From the NCBI RefSeq assembly GCF_003254395.2, contig NC_037646.1, positions 2,808,942 to 2,872,941 on the forward strand: a stretch of 64,000 bases of DNA. The letters are read 5' to 3'. This DNA comes from Apis mellifera (lineage: Eukaryota > Arthropoda > Insecta > Hymenoptera > Apidae). Shown one piece after another: positions 29,590-40,927 of this stretch. Both the position numbers and the translations under genes were made by a program. Under the pieces are notes generated by a model, which did no database searches, was not told where the DNA came from, and saw nothing but the letters and a program-made list of their open reading frames with translations. The first letter of the stretch is position 1; each line of letters begins with the position of its first letter.

Positions 29590-32500
29590 AGATCCTGTTG
29601 TCTTAAAAATATATTAAAAATTTAAAATATTTTTTTTCCCCATTTCTATTTTTTCCATTATTTTCTTTCATTTATTCTTTCATTTATTTTTTCTTATTTC
29701 CATAATTTTTTGTCGAAAAAAATTATTTTGGCAATTATTTAGAATTATATTTGAAGTTTTTTTTTTTTTAATAAGTTAAAAAAGAAAGAATAAAATTTTT
29801 TTATTTGACGTTTTCGAGTAAATCAAATTTGAAAATTTTTCAAATGAAATTTGTTAATTCCCAAATACTCTTGAATATGAATTAATCATTAATAGATAAT
29901 TCTATATATTCTATAATTATATATTCTATAAAAAAATATAGAATAAAATTTATCTCTTAAGTTTTTATTTTTAAAAAAATTGAGATTGATATTATGCACC
30001 AAGAGGAATCTCTTCAATCATAAAGATGATTATCAACCATTTACGTCATCGAGCACTTATCCAATCTTTATTGCGTATTAAAGCAATCATCTTTCTTTTC
30101 ATTAGAAAATTTGAAAATTATCTGAAAAATAAAACAAAATCGTTAAAAATAATGATTTTTATTTACAAAAAAAAATTGTATAACTTTTTCAAAAATAATT
30201 AATAATTTAAAAAATATTAAAAGTATCAAATTAATTTCTATATATAATTTTATTAATTTATTTTTACATATATTATTGAAGAAATTTTTAAAATGGCATC
30301 TTATTGACACGTATCTTGCTCTATGAATGGTGTTATAATTTTTTTTTTATTTTAAAAAACTTACATTTTTCATATATTTTTTTTGATCTCAAGATATATA
30401 TATATCTTCAAAACATCTTCATATATCTTCAATTATAAACTTTTGCATAAATTTATATATTACGTATTTAAATAAAAAAAATTCTTATAAATAAGAGTTT
30501 AATAAAATAAAATCTAGAAATAAGTCTGAGATGGTCTTTAAATCCTGTCTTTTCAAAATTATAAAAATAAATCTCAACAAAATCTCTACTTTTATATTTG
30601 TATTTTATTATATTATATTTATATATATTTCTTATTATAATTTCAATTTATTTTTACATAGGCTTATTATCTGTACAAGTGTATCATCCATCTCATTCAG
30701 AAATAAATAATTATATCATATCCTAAATATAATATTATAAATATTTTTGTTGCTTTTGAAATTGCAAAAATATGATTAATATAATAAAGTTGAATAAAAA
30801 TAAAATATTATACAAAAATATTTCTCAATGGAAATCATTAAAATAATAGTATTAAAATAATTATGTATTGAAAAATTTACTAGTTACAATAATAATACAT
30901 ATGACATAAATTAGTTTATCAATAAAAATAAATTATACTTGTTATAAACTTTAATTTAAATTTCAATTAAAATTTTTTTCATTTTGAAAATAGAAAAATT
31001 AAATACAAAACAAATACAAATTATATTATTTTGATATATTGTTGAAACAGTTTTAAATAATTAAAATTTAAAAACTATTTAAAAAAAATAAATTAAATAA
31101 ATATATATAAGAATATATGATATATATCATAAAAATATATGAAATTTGTATTTTAAGAAAATCATATAAATAATATGATTATTTTTTTATTAAAATTTAG
31201 TTTTTAATTAATATAAAACAAATATACAAACAAAGCAGTGTTATATTATATTTATTTTAGCTTGCTAATATATCAAATTATAAGAAATTAAAAAATTAAT
31301 AAATATTATTTTTATTTTATTTTTATTTTTTATATCATTATTATTAATATATACTAAATTTTTTAATAATTAAAAATTTAAATACTGTTTTAATAATTTC
31401 ACAAGCAATAGAAATATTTAAATAAATATATAGGTCATATAATACACAAATTTGATAATTTTTATACATTATGCTTATAGAAAATTTAGTGTTATATAAT
31501 ATTTACAAAATTGTGCAAAAATTACTTATTAATAATAATTTTATAGCTTTTAAAAGATTTTTATTATAGATTTTTATTATTTAATAATTCTGTGGTGAGT
31601 TTGAGCATTTGTGTAAGTGTGTTTTTAATAGATGAATGCTGTGATATGATATCCATATGAATAAATAATTCTAGAAAACCTTCACATAAATTTAACATGA
31701 TGATCATTAAAATTAATGTTTTTTTCTCTCTCTTATAAAAAAATATAACATTTATTAGTAGAAAAAATTATAAAATTATTTTCTATAATGTGAATAGAAA
31801 TACAAAAAAAAAAAATTAATATAATTAACGAAAAAAAAGAATCTAAAAAATGACTTTATATGATTTTAGATGAATGAAAAATGTTTGTATTATATCTATA
31901 TATGCGCAGTAACGATACATTAATTGTAAATTTTTTCAATTAATATTTTAATCATGTGTGTATATATATATATATGTTTAGATTCTCAGAAAAATAAGAA
32001 GAAATAGTAATTATATAATTATAATGTATTTATTATAAAGTATATTATGTATGCGTTCATAGTACAATTAGAAAAAAAAATTGTGTTCAATTTAATAATC
32101 TTTATTATTACATAAACATTATCTTGATATAATTTTTGTATTAAGATGTCATGAGTACAGTTACAAAATACAATTGCGTTTTTATTATTAAGTAAATTTC
32201 AAGAATAATATAAAAGTTGTATTATACAATTTAAAATATTTTATAAGTAATTTTTTCTTATTGTATTTTAATATTTTTTTTATTTAATCAATTTAATTAA
32301 TTTATATAAGAAAAAATTTTTTTATTTCAGAATTCTATTATTCTAAAAAATCAAATATAATTGTATTAAAAATTATGTCATTCTACTTTTAAAAAAATTG
32401 CACAATAGAATGACTTTCACAAAAAATGGAAAATTTTCTTTAATCATTTTTTTTTTTTAAATCTTATTTGATATGGAATTATAGCCATTGGATTCATTCT

Positions 32501-35406
32501 ATATATAGACTTATAGATCTCTATTTATGAAATAAAGAAGACAAATTTTTAGAAGTATTTGTATTAATTATTTTAATATTTAATATTTTTAAATATTTTT
32601 TAATATTTATAAAGTTCAAAATTATTCTATATAAATTATAAATAAATCCAAAATAAAACAATTAAAATATTAAAAAACAAATAAAAATATAAAATATTGA
32701 AAAATTTTATTTATAAAAATATAAAAATATGGAATCTAAAATTAGGAAAGAAATTTATACATCTAATTATATTTTAATTTTTTTGTTTAACTAATAATAA
32801 TTATTATATATATACATACATATATATATAGTAATATTATAAGAGAAAAATTATTTGAAATAAATGACAAAAAAACGATCAAAAAATAACTGTTATTATT
32901 GTCTGCAAGAAAAATTAAATAGTTTCAGGGATAATTAGTTTTTGCACTTAAAATTACATTATCTCGATAATTATTTTTGCATTTACAAATATAGAATATT
33001 ATCAAAGTTAGAGTTATATTAGAGTTAAATTTATTTTTTTCAAAAAATTGAGCTGATCAATTCTTATATTAAATCTTACAATTATTCTCTAGATAGTACT
33101 GATTTTTCAAAATTAATTATAACTAAAAAAAATGAATGATTACTGAGCATATATAGATATAAATGAATTTTCTTTTTATTATATAATATCATTGAAAAAA
33201 TGTCTCATGTATTTTGAGATTAAATCAATTTTTATCGAAATAAATTTTTGCATGTAAAAAAAAATATTTATATTGCTTTATATCCCTCAAAATAATACGA
33301 TTTTGTTTGTTATTATAATATAATATTATATATATAATATAATATTATAATATTATAAATTTTCTTTCCTTTTTTAAATAAAACATACATTTTTGAATCA
33401 TAATTATACATATTCTATAATTTACTATTTAATCTAATCATGATGAATTTGAGATGCATGTTTTATTTTTTTACAAAAAAATATGCGCATACATTTAATA
33501 CAATTATATTAAATCAATAGATAGATCAATATTTAAGATCTGATTTAATGTAATAGTAAGTTAAGTTTTTATGATATTAAGTTTTTAAAAATTGCAGGTA
33601 TGAAGCTTATTTTTAGTTTCTTTTCTTTATTTATTTTCTAAATATCATTTGATATTTAAAATAAATAATAAATCTTTTATTTAATATATTTTTATTGAAA
33701 TATTGCTATTGTTATTGCTGTTAATAACAATTATTATTATTTTTTTCTTCATTATTATCATAATTATTTTTAATTCTTATTAATGTTAATATGATATATT
33801 TATTGAATTTTATTGTAGGTATATAAAATTTATGATATATTTAAACTATATATGCATATTTGTATGACGATTAAATAATATTTGTGATATTAAGAAAAAA
33901 ACCATGGCTACAAAAATCATCATTTTTCAATAATAATAATAATTAAATAATAAAGGAGTCTTTAAATAAATATCTTGTTAATAAAAATATTAAAATATTG
34001 AATGATACAGATTGAAGGTATTAATACCTATAATGTAGAATTTAATGTTAATTTTGAAAACTCATACAATTTGCCCAATATGACGACATATAATATTATA
34101 AATATGAAAATGATTTTTTATGCAAATTGTATTGATGCATATTATTATTATTACATTCATGTTAAATTTAAAGTGATTTAAAATTTTTATACATGCACAA
34201 CATATTGATGTGTTGTGTCATGTTTTTATTTCATTTATGGTGTCATGTCTTAATTTCATTCATTGATAATTTATCATGATTTATGCATCTTACTAAAATT
34301 ATTCTTTAAATAGTTTCGTCGCAGGAGTAATTCTACGAGAACGTATTCCAGCATTTGAACGTATGCTTTGGCGTGCATGTCGTGGTAATGTATTTCTACG
34401 TCAAGCAGAAATTGAAACTCCTCTGGAAGATCCTTCAACGGTAAATAAAAATTCGAATAAATTTTCAAAATTGATTTTTTTTTAATAATATTTTAAAATA
34501 TTATATATATAAAATATATTATTATTTTATATATGTTTTTATATATTTTATATATTTTTCTTTCAGGGAGATCAAGTCTTTAAATCTGTGTTTATCATAT
34601 TTTTCCAAGGAGATCAATTGAAAACTCGAGTTAAAAAAATTTGTGAAGGATTTAGAGCAACTTTATATCCTTGCCCTGAAGCACCTGCTGATCGCCGTGA
34701 AATGGCTATGGGTGTTATGACTCGAATTGAAGATCTAAACACAGTTAGTTTCTATATTTTTTCTATAATAAAATTATTTTTTAGAGATGAAATATCTATA
34801 GCAATAGAAAACTTTTATTCATTATAATTTTAATTATAATATATACATTATAATTTTAATTAATAATACAATTTTTCAATTATAATAATAATAAGATAAA
34901 AATATTAATTAATATTAAAATATAATTAAATATTTGAATTTTTAAACAAAAATTTTAACAAAAAAATATGAAATTTATTAAAAGAAAAAAAGAAATATTT
35001 ATTTATTTTATATTTTAATTATAATAAAGATTAAAACAAATTATATATACATATATTTATAAAATATATTAATAAAGTCGAAAAATTAAATATTCTATAT
35101 GATAAAACATATTTTTTAAATGATATTTTATTTTTTATTTTTTTTTTCTTTTTTGCTTTCTTTTCTATAATTATTAGATTACAATAGATAAAGTTTAAGT
35201 CTTTTATTTTAAAAAAAATTAATTATGTTTTTAAATTTGTATATTAAAAAATAAAGGTTTCATTTAAAATGGCTAATAATCATAACAATCAATATTGATT
35301 AAATAACAAATAATTTTTAGTTTTAAAAATTAAAGCTTCTTTTCAGTCTTCTTATTTTTTTTTTTTTTTTTTTTAATAACATTTTTTTTAAATTTGCATA
35401 AATCTG

Positions 35407-35470
<64 letters not shown>

Positions 35471-38400
35471 CATTTTTTTTAAATTTGCATAAATCTGTTA
35501 TATATATATATATATATATATTCATGTTGTATTTATTATGTGTGTATATAAGTAGAATTATTTATTATAATTTCTTTTAGGTTCTTGGACAAACTCAAGA
35601 TCATCGACATCGTGTTTTAGTAGCTGCTGCAAAAAATATTAAAAATTGGTTTGTGAAAGTTCGCAAAATTAAAGCAATTTATCATACTTTAAATTTATTT
35701 AATTTGGATGTTACACAAAAATGTTTAATTGCTGAATGTTGGGTTCCTGTATTAGACATTGAAATAATACAATTAGCATTACGTCGTGGAACTGTAATTA
35801 TTTATATATTTTAATAATGCTTATTTAATTGTTTTTAGTTAAAAATTTCAAAGTTATGTATTATATTTTAGGAACGTAGTGGAAGTTCTGTGCCACCAAT
35901 TTTAAACCGTATGGTAACTTTTGAAGATCCACCTACTTATAATCGGACTAATAAATTTACTAAAGGTTTTCAAGCTTTAATAGATGCATATGGAGTTGCT
36001 TCCTATAGAGAAATGAATCCATCTCCTTATACCATAATAACATTTCCATTTTTATTTGCGGTTATGTTTGGAGATACTGGTCATGGCCTTCTTATGTTCC
36101 TTTTTGGTGGATGGATGGTATTAAAAGAAAAACCATTAGCTGCAAAAAAATCTGATAACGAAATTTGGAATATCTTCTTTGGTGGTCGATATATTATTTT
36201 TCTAATGGGTTTATTTTCAATGTATACTGGACTTATATATAATGACATATTTTCCAAATCACTAAATATTTTTGGATCATATTGGAGAATCAATTATAAT
36301 TTCTCTACAATAGATTCAAATAAGGAGTTGCAATTAAATCCTAGTGATAAAGAACAATATTTACAAATTCCATATCCTATTGGAATGGATCCTGTGTGGC
36401 AATTAGCAGAAAATAAAATCATTTTTTTAAATTCATATAAGATGAAAATATCTATCATTTTTGGAGTCATACACATGTTGTTTGGTGTGGTGATTGGATT
36501 ATGGAATCATATGTATTTCAAAAGAAAACTTAACATAACTTGTGAATTCATTCCTCAAATTATTTTTTTAGTATTTCTTTTCCTTTATATGGTACTACTT
36601 ATGTTTATTAAATGGATAAAATATGGTCCTGATAGCGATAGTAAGTAAAATATTCAATGGAAAAATATGTTATATTTAATACTAATTATTATTAATGTAT
36701 AGTAATAATTATTATTATAATATAGTATATTTATTTTAGTTTTTAGAAAAAAAAGGATACATATTGTAATAGAATAACATTTATAATATTATTTGTAGAA
36801 ATAGATCCAGAACATGGCCCTTCTTGTGCACCATCAGTATTAATTACATTTATTAATATGGTATTATTTAAACCTGGAACTGCGCCAAAACCTTGTTCAC
36901 CTTGGATGTATGGTGGACAAAGTGGATTCCAATCATTTCTAGTAGTTATTGCTGTTCTTTGCATTCCTTGGATGTTATTGGCAAAACCTATTATGCTAAT
37001 GAATAATAGAAAAAAGCAACATTATCAGGTTAAATTTTAAATTCAATATAAATATATATTTTTTTAATTAATTTTTTTATATAATATATATTTAAAAATA
37101 TACTTAAAAATATTACTTAAAAATATGAATCGAAATTATAATTTATATAGAGAAATGCATTTATAGCTTGATAACTAATTTATTTAAAATTATTAAAAAT
37201 ATACAAAAATATTATTAAATAGAATTATCTATTTTTATATATTTTCGAAGTTATTAATTCTTTTTTAATTTAATTTAATTTTATTCTAAAAATTCTTTTT
37301 AAGAATATAATTTATACATAAATTTTCAATTATCATAATTACATATAAAAAATTATTTTAGAAAATAAATTATTATTAATTTTTATAATATGATATGAAT
37401 TGAAAGAAAAAAATATATATCATATATAAAATTTGCTGAAAACAAGAATAATTATTTTCTATTAACAAATATTTATTTGTTTGCTTAAAAAGTTGGAAAT
37501 ATTAGATTTAATTTTATATTATATTTCACAATTTAATAGTTTAAACTATTGAATCTTTTGTTCTTTTATATGTTCTCCTATTTTAAAATGCTTTCCTATA
37601 TTTTGAAAATTAAAAATTAGTACAATAATAATATTGAATGATTTTTTTTTTTCACATTAGTTAAATAATCATGGTACAGAAAATGGAGATGTAGAAGGTG
37701 CTGTTGATGCAATACAACCAGCAAATGGAGTTCCTCAAGGTGGAGGTCACAAAGAAGAAGAGGAAGATATGGCTGAAGTATTTATTCATCAGGGCATACA
37801 TACTATTGAATATGTTCTTGGCAGTGTATCTCATACTGCATCTTATTTGCGTTTATGGGCCTTATCTCTTGCCCATGCTCGTAAGTTTAAAAATTAATAA
37901 TATAATTAATACGTTTATATAATTATATAATTATTAATATTTTATGTAATTATATATAATTATATAATAACATATATAATATTAATCATACATAATACAA
38001 ATTACATATAAATTTAATAAATATATTTTATTGGATATTATTGATTATATTAGAATTATCAGAAGTATTATGGAATATGGTTATGAGAAATGGATTAACT
38101 CAAGAAGGCTGGGCAGGTGGTATTATTCTATGGGCTGTGTTTGCATTTTGGGCTGTTTTAACAGTTGGTATTCTAGTTCTTATGGAAGGTTTATCAGCTT
38201 TCTTACATACACTTAGGCTTCATTGGTATGTTGAAAAATTATTTTGCTTTAAATAATTTTATAACATATTAAAATTCAATTAAAAAAAAATAAATTAAAT
38301 TTAATGTAAAAAAAATTATAATTTTTTCTAATCAATACTATTTTATTTTTATTTATTTATTTATTTATTTATTTTTTTTAATAATTAAACTTTTTATATT

Positions 38401-38622
38401 TTAAAAAATTTCTCTTTAAGAAATCTTTTAGAATATATTTTAATGAAATAAAATATCAAATAAATAATATCAATTTAATAATATATACTTGTATTATAAA
38501 ATTGAATTTTTTTTCATAGGGTCGAATTTCAAAGTAAATTTTACTCTGGACTAGGATATGGTTTCCAACCATTTTCATTTGAAATTATTTTAGATGCAGC
38601 ACAATCCACTGCAGAAGATTAA
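3719..38622 (+). CDS. Vha100-1: V-type proton ATPase 116 kDa subunit a (V0 sector), alternatively spliced
   Basis: Coding exons 3719-3835, 4201-4506, exon 3 (18156-18268 or 27917-28017), 34314-34440, 34567-34743, 35581-35793, 35872-36640, 36799-37028, 37661-37880, 38054-38225 and 38520-38622 join in frame to 848 aa (with 3a) or 844 aa (with 3b), the usual family length. Subunit a forms the proton half-channels and peripheral stalk anchor of the V-ATPase in endomembranes. Seen: cytosolic N-terminal half (SEAAYACVSELGELGLVQFRDLN, FVAG-RERIPAFERMLWRACRGN), then the multi-span membrane half (FLFAVMFGDTGHG, SMYTGLIYND), TASYLRLWALSLAHAQLSE with the essential Arg748 and HTLRLHWVEFQ with Arg812; these are 64 residues apart, exactly as yeast R735 and R799. 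The symbol assumes orthology with the Drosophila Vha100-1 isoform; paralogues exist. Introns before exon 4 total about 30 kb and carry the splicing-control elements listed separately. Confidence 0.93.
3836..4200 (+). other. V0 subunit a intron 1
   Basis: AT-rich intron of 365 bp with GTAAGT and TATAG ends; nothing else seen. Confidence 0.8.
4201..4506 (+). CDS. Vha100-1: V0 subunit a exon 2
   Basis: 306 nt, residues 40-141, phase 0 at both ends. Encodes a charged coiled-coil-like stretch (MERKLRYLEKEIKKDG, FEKLENELREVNQNAE) and ends in QVFFDE, the junction where the alternative exon is attached. Donor GTAAGA. Confidence 0.95.
5835..5892. repeat. (TA)n microsatellite
   Basis: Uninterrupted TA run of about 58 bp in intron 2 of the V0 subunit a gene. 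Shorter runs occur at 8425-8455, 42225-42259, 42694-42739, 58336-58383 and 61854-61895. Confidence 0.95.
9785..9815 (+). promoter_or_regulatory. Putative docking site for mutually exclusive splicing of exon 3
   Basis: In an otherwise featureless intron. GCCCTATCTCCC (9804-9815), GTCAC (9792-9796) and GACACA (9785-9790) are complementary, in order, to three blocks just upstream of exon 3a. TCACTATA (9793-9800) and GACA (9785-9788) are complementary to the region upstream of exon 3b. Flanking AAAGGACA (9781-9788) and TGTCCTTT (9818-9825) can form a stem that would hold most of the element in its loop. Confidence 0.65.
18114..18146 (+). promoter_or_regulatory. Putative selector of exon 3a
   Basis: GGGAGATAGGGC (18114-18125), GTGAC (18135-18139) and TGTGTC (18141-18146) pair with 9804-9815, 9792-9796 and 9785-9790; 23 base pairs with an 8-versus-7-nt internal loop and one A-A mismatch. 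It ends 9 nt before exon 3a and replaces the normal pyrimidine tract. Confidence 0.65.
18156..18268 (+). CDS. Vha100-1: V0 subunit a alternative exon 3a
   Basis: 113 nt after acceptor TTGCCAG, ending GG before donor GTAATT. In phase it encodes AEHGGVVSQMADPSREEEQ then VTLLGEEGLRAGGQALKLG; the MAD and LG elements match the known segment between FFDE and FVAG in animal subunit a. Length is 2 mod 3, so it fits between exon 2 and exon 4 only if exon 3b is left out. By my count it is 64% G+C, far above its surroundings, and its polypyrimidine tract is purine-rich, so the acceptor looks weak. The opposite-strand open frame over this site is a shadow. Confidence 0.92.
19028..19080 (+). other. Candidate third alternative exon 3c (GC donor) or structured intronic element
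   Basis: A GC-rich island in the intron between 3a and 3b. After acceptor GGTTACAG there are 53 nt, open in the required frame (HLYTTADAIGAHYRNPL plus AG), ending at GCAAGC, a good match to the minor GC donor consensus. 53 is 2 mod 3, so it would fit as a third alternative. Against: it does not end in the LG found in 3a and 3b. The island also folds (14-bp stem 19008-19021 with 19050-19064, one bulge; inner TACAG/CTGTA hairpin over the acceptor), so it may be a regulatory RNA structure instead. Confidence 0.35.
21804..21868 (+). ncRNA. Candidate hairpin (possible pre-miRNA), intronic
   Basis: GATACAGTTTGA (21804-21815) and TCAAACTGTATC (21857-21868) are perfect 12-bp inverted repeats around a 41-nt loop, and four more pairs follow after a 3-nt internal loop. 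Size is in the range of a small precursor, but I recognise no known miRNA and the loop side is weak. Confidence 0.25.
27863..27874 (+). promoter_or_regulatory. Putative selector of exon 3b
   Basis: TATAGTGA (27863-27870) and TGTC (27871-27874) are complementary to 9793-9800 and 9785-9788 of the same docking element, with CAAG bulged on the docking side. It lies 42 nt before exon 3b. Weaker than the 3a pairing; its AT-rich core could match by chance. Confidence 0.4.
27917..28017 (+). CDS. Vha100-1: V0 subunit a alternative exon 3b
   Basis: 101 nt after acceptor GTCGTCAG, donor GTATGT. In phase it encodes QEHAGLNPTESMTRALISDD then NIARQTALGPVQLG; the TESMTRALI and GPVQLG elements recall the Drosophila Vha100 segment at this place. 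Also 2 mod 3, ending GG, so it replaces exon 3a exactly; using both or neither breaks the frame. About 52% G+C by count. Confidence 0.9.
28018..34313 (+). other. V0 subunit a intron 3 (6.3 kb)
   Basis: AT-rich with a long (TA)n tract at 29515-29586 and a GC-richer patch at 30001-30095 carrying a CRE-like site and a 10-bp inverted repeat. No coding signal. Confidence 0.7.
29515..29586. repeat. (TA)n microsatellite
   Basis: An uninterrupted 72-bp TA run, the longest in the window. Confidence 0.95.
34314..34440 (+). CDS. Vha100-1: V0 subunit a exon 4
   Basis: 127 nt; the first T completes the Gly codon begun by either alternative exon, then FVAGVILRERIPAFERMLW (180-221), the conserved heart of the N-terminal domain. 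Donor GTAAAT. Confidence 0.95.
34567..34743 (+). CDS. Vha100-1: V0 subunit a exon 5
   Basis: 177 nt, phase 0, residues 222-280, starting GDQVFKSVFIIFFQGDQL and including KKICEGFRATLYPCPE. Acceptor TTTCAG, donor GTTAGT. Confidence 0.95.
34744..35580 (+). other. V0 subunit a intron 5
   Basis: Noncoding; holds a poly-T run near 35354-35374 and a duplicated segment with long (TA)n at 35377-35522. Confidence 0.75.
35377..35522. repeat. Two-copy duplication with expanded (TA)n
   Basis: A 32-nt unit from TAACATTTTTTTT to AAATCTGTTA occurs at 35377 and again at 35468, each followed by (TA)n (long in the first copy). Period 91 bp. Confidence 0.85.
35581..35793 (+). CDS. Vha100-1: V0 subunit a exon 6
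   Basis: 213 nt, residues 281-351, phase 0; VLGQTQDHRHRVLVAAAKNI and TQKCLIAECWVPV are conserved family stretches. Donor GTAATT. Confidence 0.95.
35872..36640 (+). CDS. Vha100-1: V0 subunit a exon 7 (start of membrane domain)
   Basis: 769 nt, residues 352-607 plus one base. Contains PTYNRTNKFTKGFQ, then hydrophobic spans FPFLFAVMFGDTGHGLLMFL, IIFLMGLFSMYTGLIYND and two more around MSIIFGVIHMLFGVVIGLW-like and IIFLVFLFLYMVLLMF stretches. Donor GTAAGT follows GATAGCGATA. Confidence 0.95.
36799..37028 (+). CDS. Vha100-1: V0 subunit a exon 8
   Basis: 230 nt, residues 608-684; VLITFINMVLFKPGT and the membrane span FLVVIAVLCIPWMLLAKPI, ending in a basic KKQHYQ stretch. Donor GTTAAA. Confidence 0.94.
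37029..37660 (+). other. V0 subunit a intron 8
   Basis: 632 bp AT-rich intron with a T-rich tract before the acceptor; nothing else seen. Confidence 0.8.
37661..37880 (+). CDS. Vha100-1: V0 subunit a exon 9 with essential arginine
   Basis: 220 nt, residues 685-757 plus one base. An acidic, glycine-rich variable loop (GGGHKEEEEDMAEVF) precedes IHTIEYVLG and TASYLRLWALSLAHA; Arg748 is the counterpart of the proton-path Arg735 of yeast Vph1. Confidence 0.95.
38054..38225 (+). CDS. Vha100-1: V0 subunit a exon 10
   Basis: 172 nt, completing Gln758 then LSEVLWNMVMRNGL, the span GGIILWAVFAFWAVLTVGIL and MEGLSAFLHTLRLH with Arg812. Ends TG, completed to Trp by the next exon. Confidence 0.95.
38520..38622 (+). 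CDS. Vha100-1: V0 subunit a exon 11 and stop
   Basis: Completes Trp815, then VEFQSKFYSGLGYGFQPFSF and a short tail to TAA at 38620-38622. The FYSG-GYxFxPFSF end is the normal C-terminus. A candidate polyadenylation signal AATAAA is at 38792-38797, though such hexamers are common in this AT-rich DNA. Confidence 0.95.
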
Positions 38623-39217
38623 AGTTATAAGTATATTGATTTATAATACAATGTTCCATTTATTATCAATGAAATTCTTGTTCTCCATAAGTATAAAAAA
38701 CATATATAAAATTAATAATATTGTAATGTTATAATAGTAATTGATTTTTATTAATCATAAGTTTACTAATCATAAATTAATACTATGTTCAAATAAATTA
38801 ATTTCTATTTTTATTTATAAAACAAAAATAATTGTAATTCTAAAAATAAAAAATATAATATTTTCATTTTATAATTATATTTAAAAATTTATTCAATATA
38901 TTTATTATAAAAATATTGTTTTAAATGATATAATTATAATATATATATATAATTATAAATATTAAATATATTTTTTTAAATAAAATTTAATTATTCAAAA
39001 TGCTTATGGAGAATTTATAAAAAAAATAAAAATTGTAAACTATAAGTGGATCTGAAATATGTAGTAAAAACAACTGTATGTGCATGACATGTATTTAATT
39101 ATAATTATACATATACATGTTATAAATGTTAACTTATATCATTTTATTATTATATTCCTATCCATTACGTAATAAACAAATAAATAATATAATTTATATT
39201 AATTTATTGAAATGAGT

Positions 39218-39255
<38 letters not shown>

Positions 39256-40546
39256 TAAATCATTATTTACGTAAAATTTATCAGTTTGTTTATCACAAAT
39301 AGATAAAAATATTGACAACCTGATAGATTCAACTATATTGCAAGTTGAATATGACATAATTTCAATTTTTTTCATGAATACTTCAAAAAAATCTAAAACA
39401 ATATTTAAAAGTATATCAAATATTTTTAAATTAAATAAATTCGAACATTTATGAATAAAATTTTATGAATAAGCATATATCTAAGTATTATTTTAACAAA
39501 AGAGATATTTCCACATCTAATCAAATTTGATACTAAATAAATTCAAAACTTTTATTTATTATATAATATATCATTTTAAAACAATAATAATCTACACAAT
39601 ATTAATTCAACTATATTATTATTTTCAACAATTATTGTTATTTTTGTAAACATTTAGTTTTATAAACAATTTTATTATTTCTAATATTTATAAAATAACA
39701 TTGAAAAATTATATCAGATTTATAATAATAAATATAACGATTTTATGTCAAAATTGTTGGTTAATTAAATAATCTTAAAAAATAATATTAAATATTTTTA
39801 AAAATTTAAAGAAAGAAATTGAAGCACTTGTATTTGCATTTGTAAAGCATTTATATTGATAGTTAATTAAATTATTATATATACATTAAATAGACATTTT
39901 TATAGAAGTAAATATATACTTATATCATATTTTTTTTTAAAGTTTATATATCTGAAATATTAAATAATATTTTGCGTTAAATATATTTTCTATAAAATCT
40001 ATATATACTAACATTCATTTCACAGTAACAATATCAAAGAACAAATTATTTTATTATTTTATTATATTAAGAATAGATAAAAATAAAATTTAAATAAAAA
40101 AAAAATAAATAATATCTATTGTCTTTATCTTATTTATATAAAAATATATATTTAAATATATTATATTAAATATATATTTTATAGATACTATTATAATAAA
40201 TGTGTTCATATATTTATATATATTCATATAAATGGAATATAATTAATATATTGGTTAAATTTTTTAATAAATTAATTACATAAATATATTGTGTATAAAT
40301 ATAAAAAATTATTATATATTTCGTTTAATATAAATAAAATTATATTTATGTAAATATTTGATATTATAATTTACTAACATGTATATATTATTGATATATA
40401 ATTAAAAATTTTATAGTTTATATATTTAAAATATTTAAAATAGTTCAAAATTTTATTTGATAATAAAATTTATCGTTTCATATTACGAATATTTCTTTGT
40501 ACTTTAATAAATAAAATTACTCTTATCTAATTACGTAATTTCTATA
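38623..40546. other. 3' UTR of V0 subunit a and intergenic DNA
   Basis: AT-rich; the first 150-200 bases are probably 3' UTR. A (TA)n tract lies near 39223-39250. No gene seen. Confidence 0.65.
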
Positions 40547-40690
40547 AAGTAAAAATTCGAAGCAAAAATATGTTTTTATCATATTTGATGTTCATTCGTC
40601 GATGATACTTTTATTTACAATAGTAAGAAGGTAAAATTCAAAGACAAATATTTTTTTATCATGTTTGATTTTCATTGGTCGATTACTATA
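40547..40690 (+). repeat. Imperfect direct repeat upstream of GPDH-A
   Basis: Two copies of about 62 bp (40547-40609 and 40628-40690), roughly four in five positions alike by eye. The shared core reads TTTTTATCATRTTTGAT then TTCATTSGTCGAT. It lies about 90-230 bp upstream of the likely start of transcription, so it may hold paired factor-binding sites; the TTATC part is a GATA-factor core. Confidence 0.6.
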
Positions 40691-40740
40691 ACAACAATAA
40701 CTAGGTGCCTATCATTGATGTTTCCATACTCCCACTTCTG

Positions 40741-40785
40741 TATAAAATAACGCAAGTCTTTTACGTTCGAAGTTGTCCAGTCGTC
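40741..40785 (+). promoter_or_regulatory. Candidate core promoter of GPDH-A
   Basis: TATAAAATA at 40741 and an initiator-like TCCAGTCG with A at 40779, 38 bp apart (slightly longer than usual). A very similar CAGTCGT initiator precedes the paralogue GPDH-B. Confidence 0.5.
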
Positions 40786-40883
40786 CTCCTGCTTTGACAG
40801 TGTGTGGTTATTGTTCGTTGTTTTCCAATCATTTTCATTTTACTCTTTTATAATTTTATTATTATATAAATATAAATCAAATT

Positions 40884-40927
40884 ATGGCAGAAAAACTACG
40901 TATTTGTATCGTTGGATCAGGAAATTG
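40884..40927 (+). CDS. Gpdh1: GPDH-A exon 1
   Basis: ATG then AEKLRICIVGSGN and two bases of Trp15; donor GTAAGT. The start of the NAD-binding fold, so the ATG is secure. Confidence 0.94.

Noticed and set aside
36743..36964. Minus-strand open frame over V0 subunit a exon 8.
   Set aside because: Overlaps a well-supported membrane-domain exon on the plus strand and matches no family.
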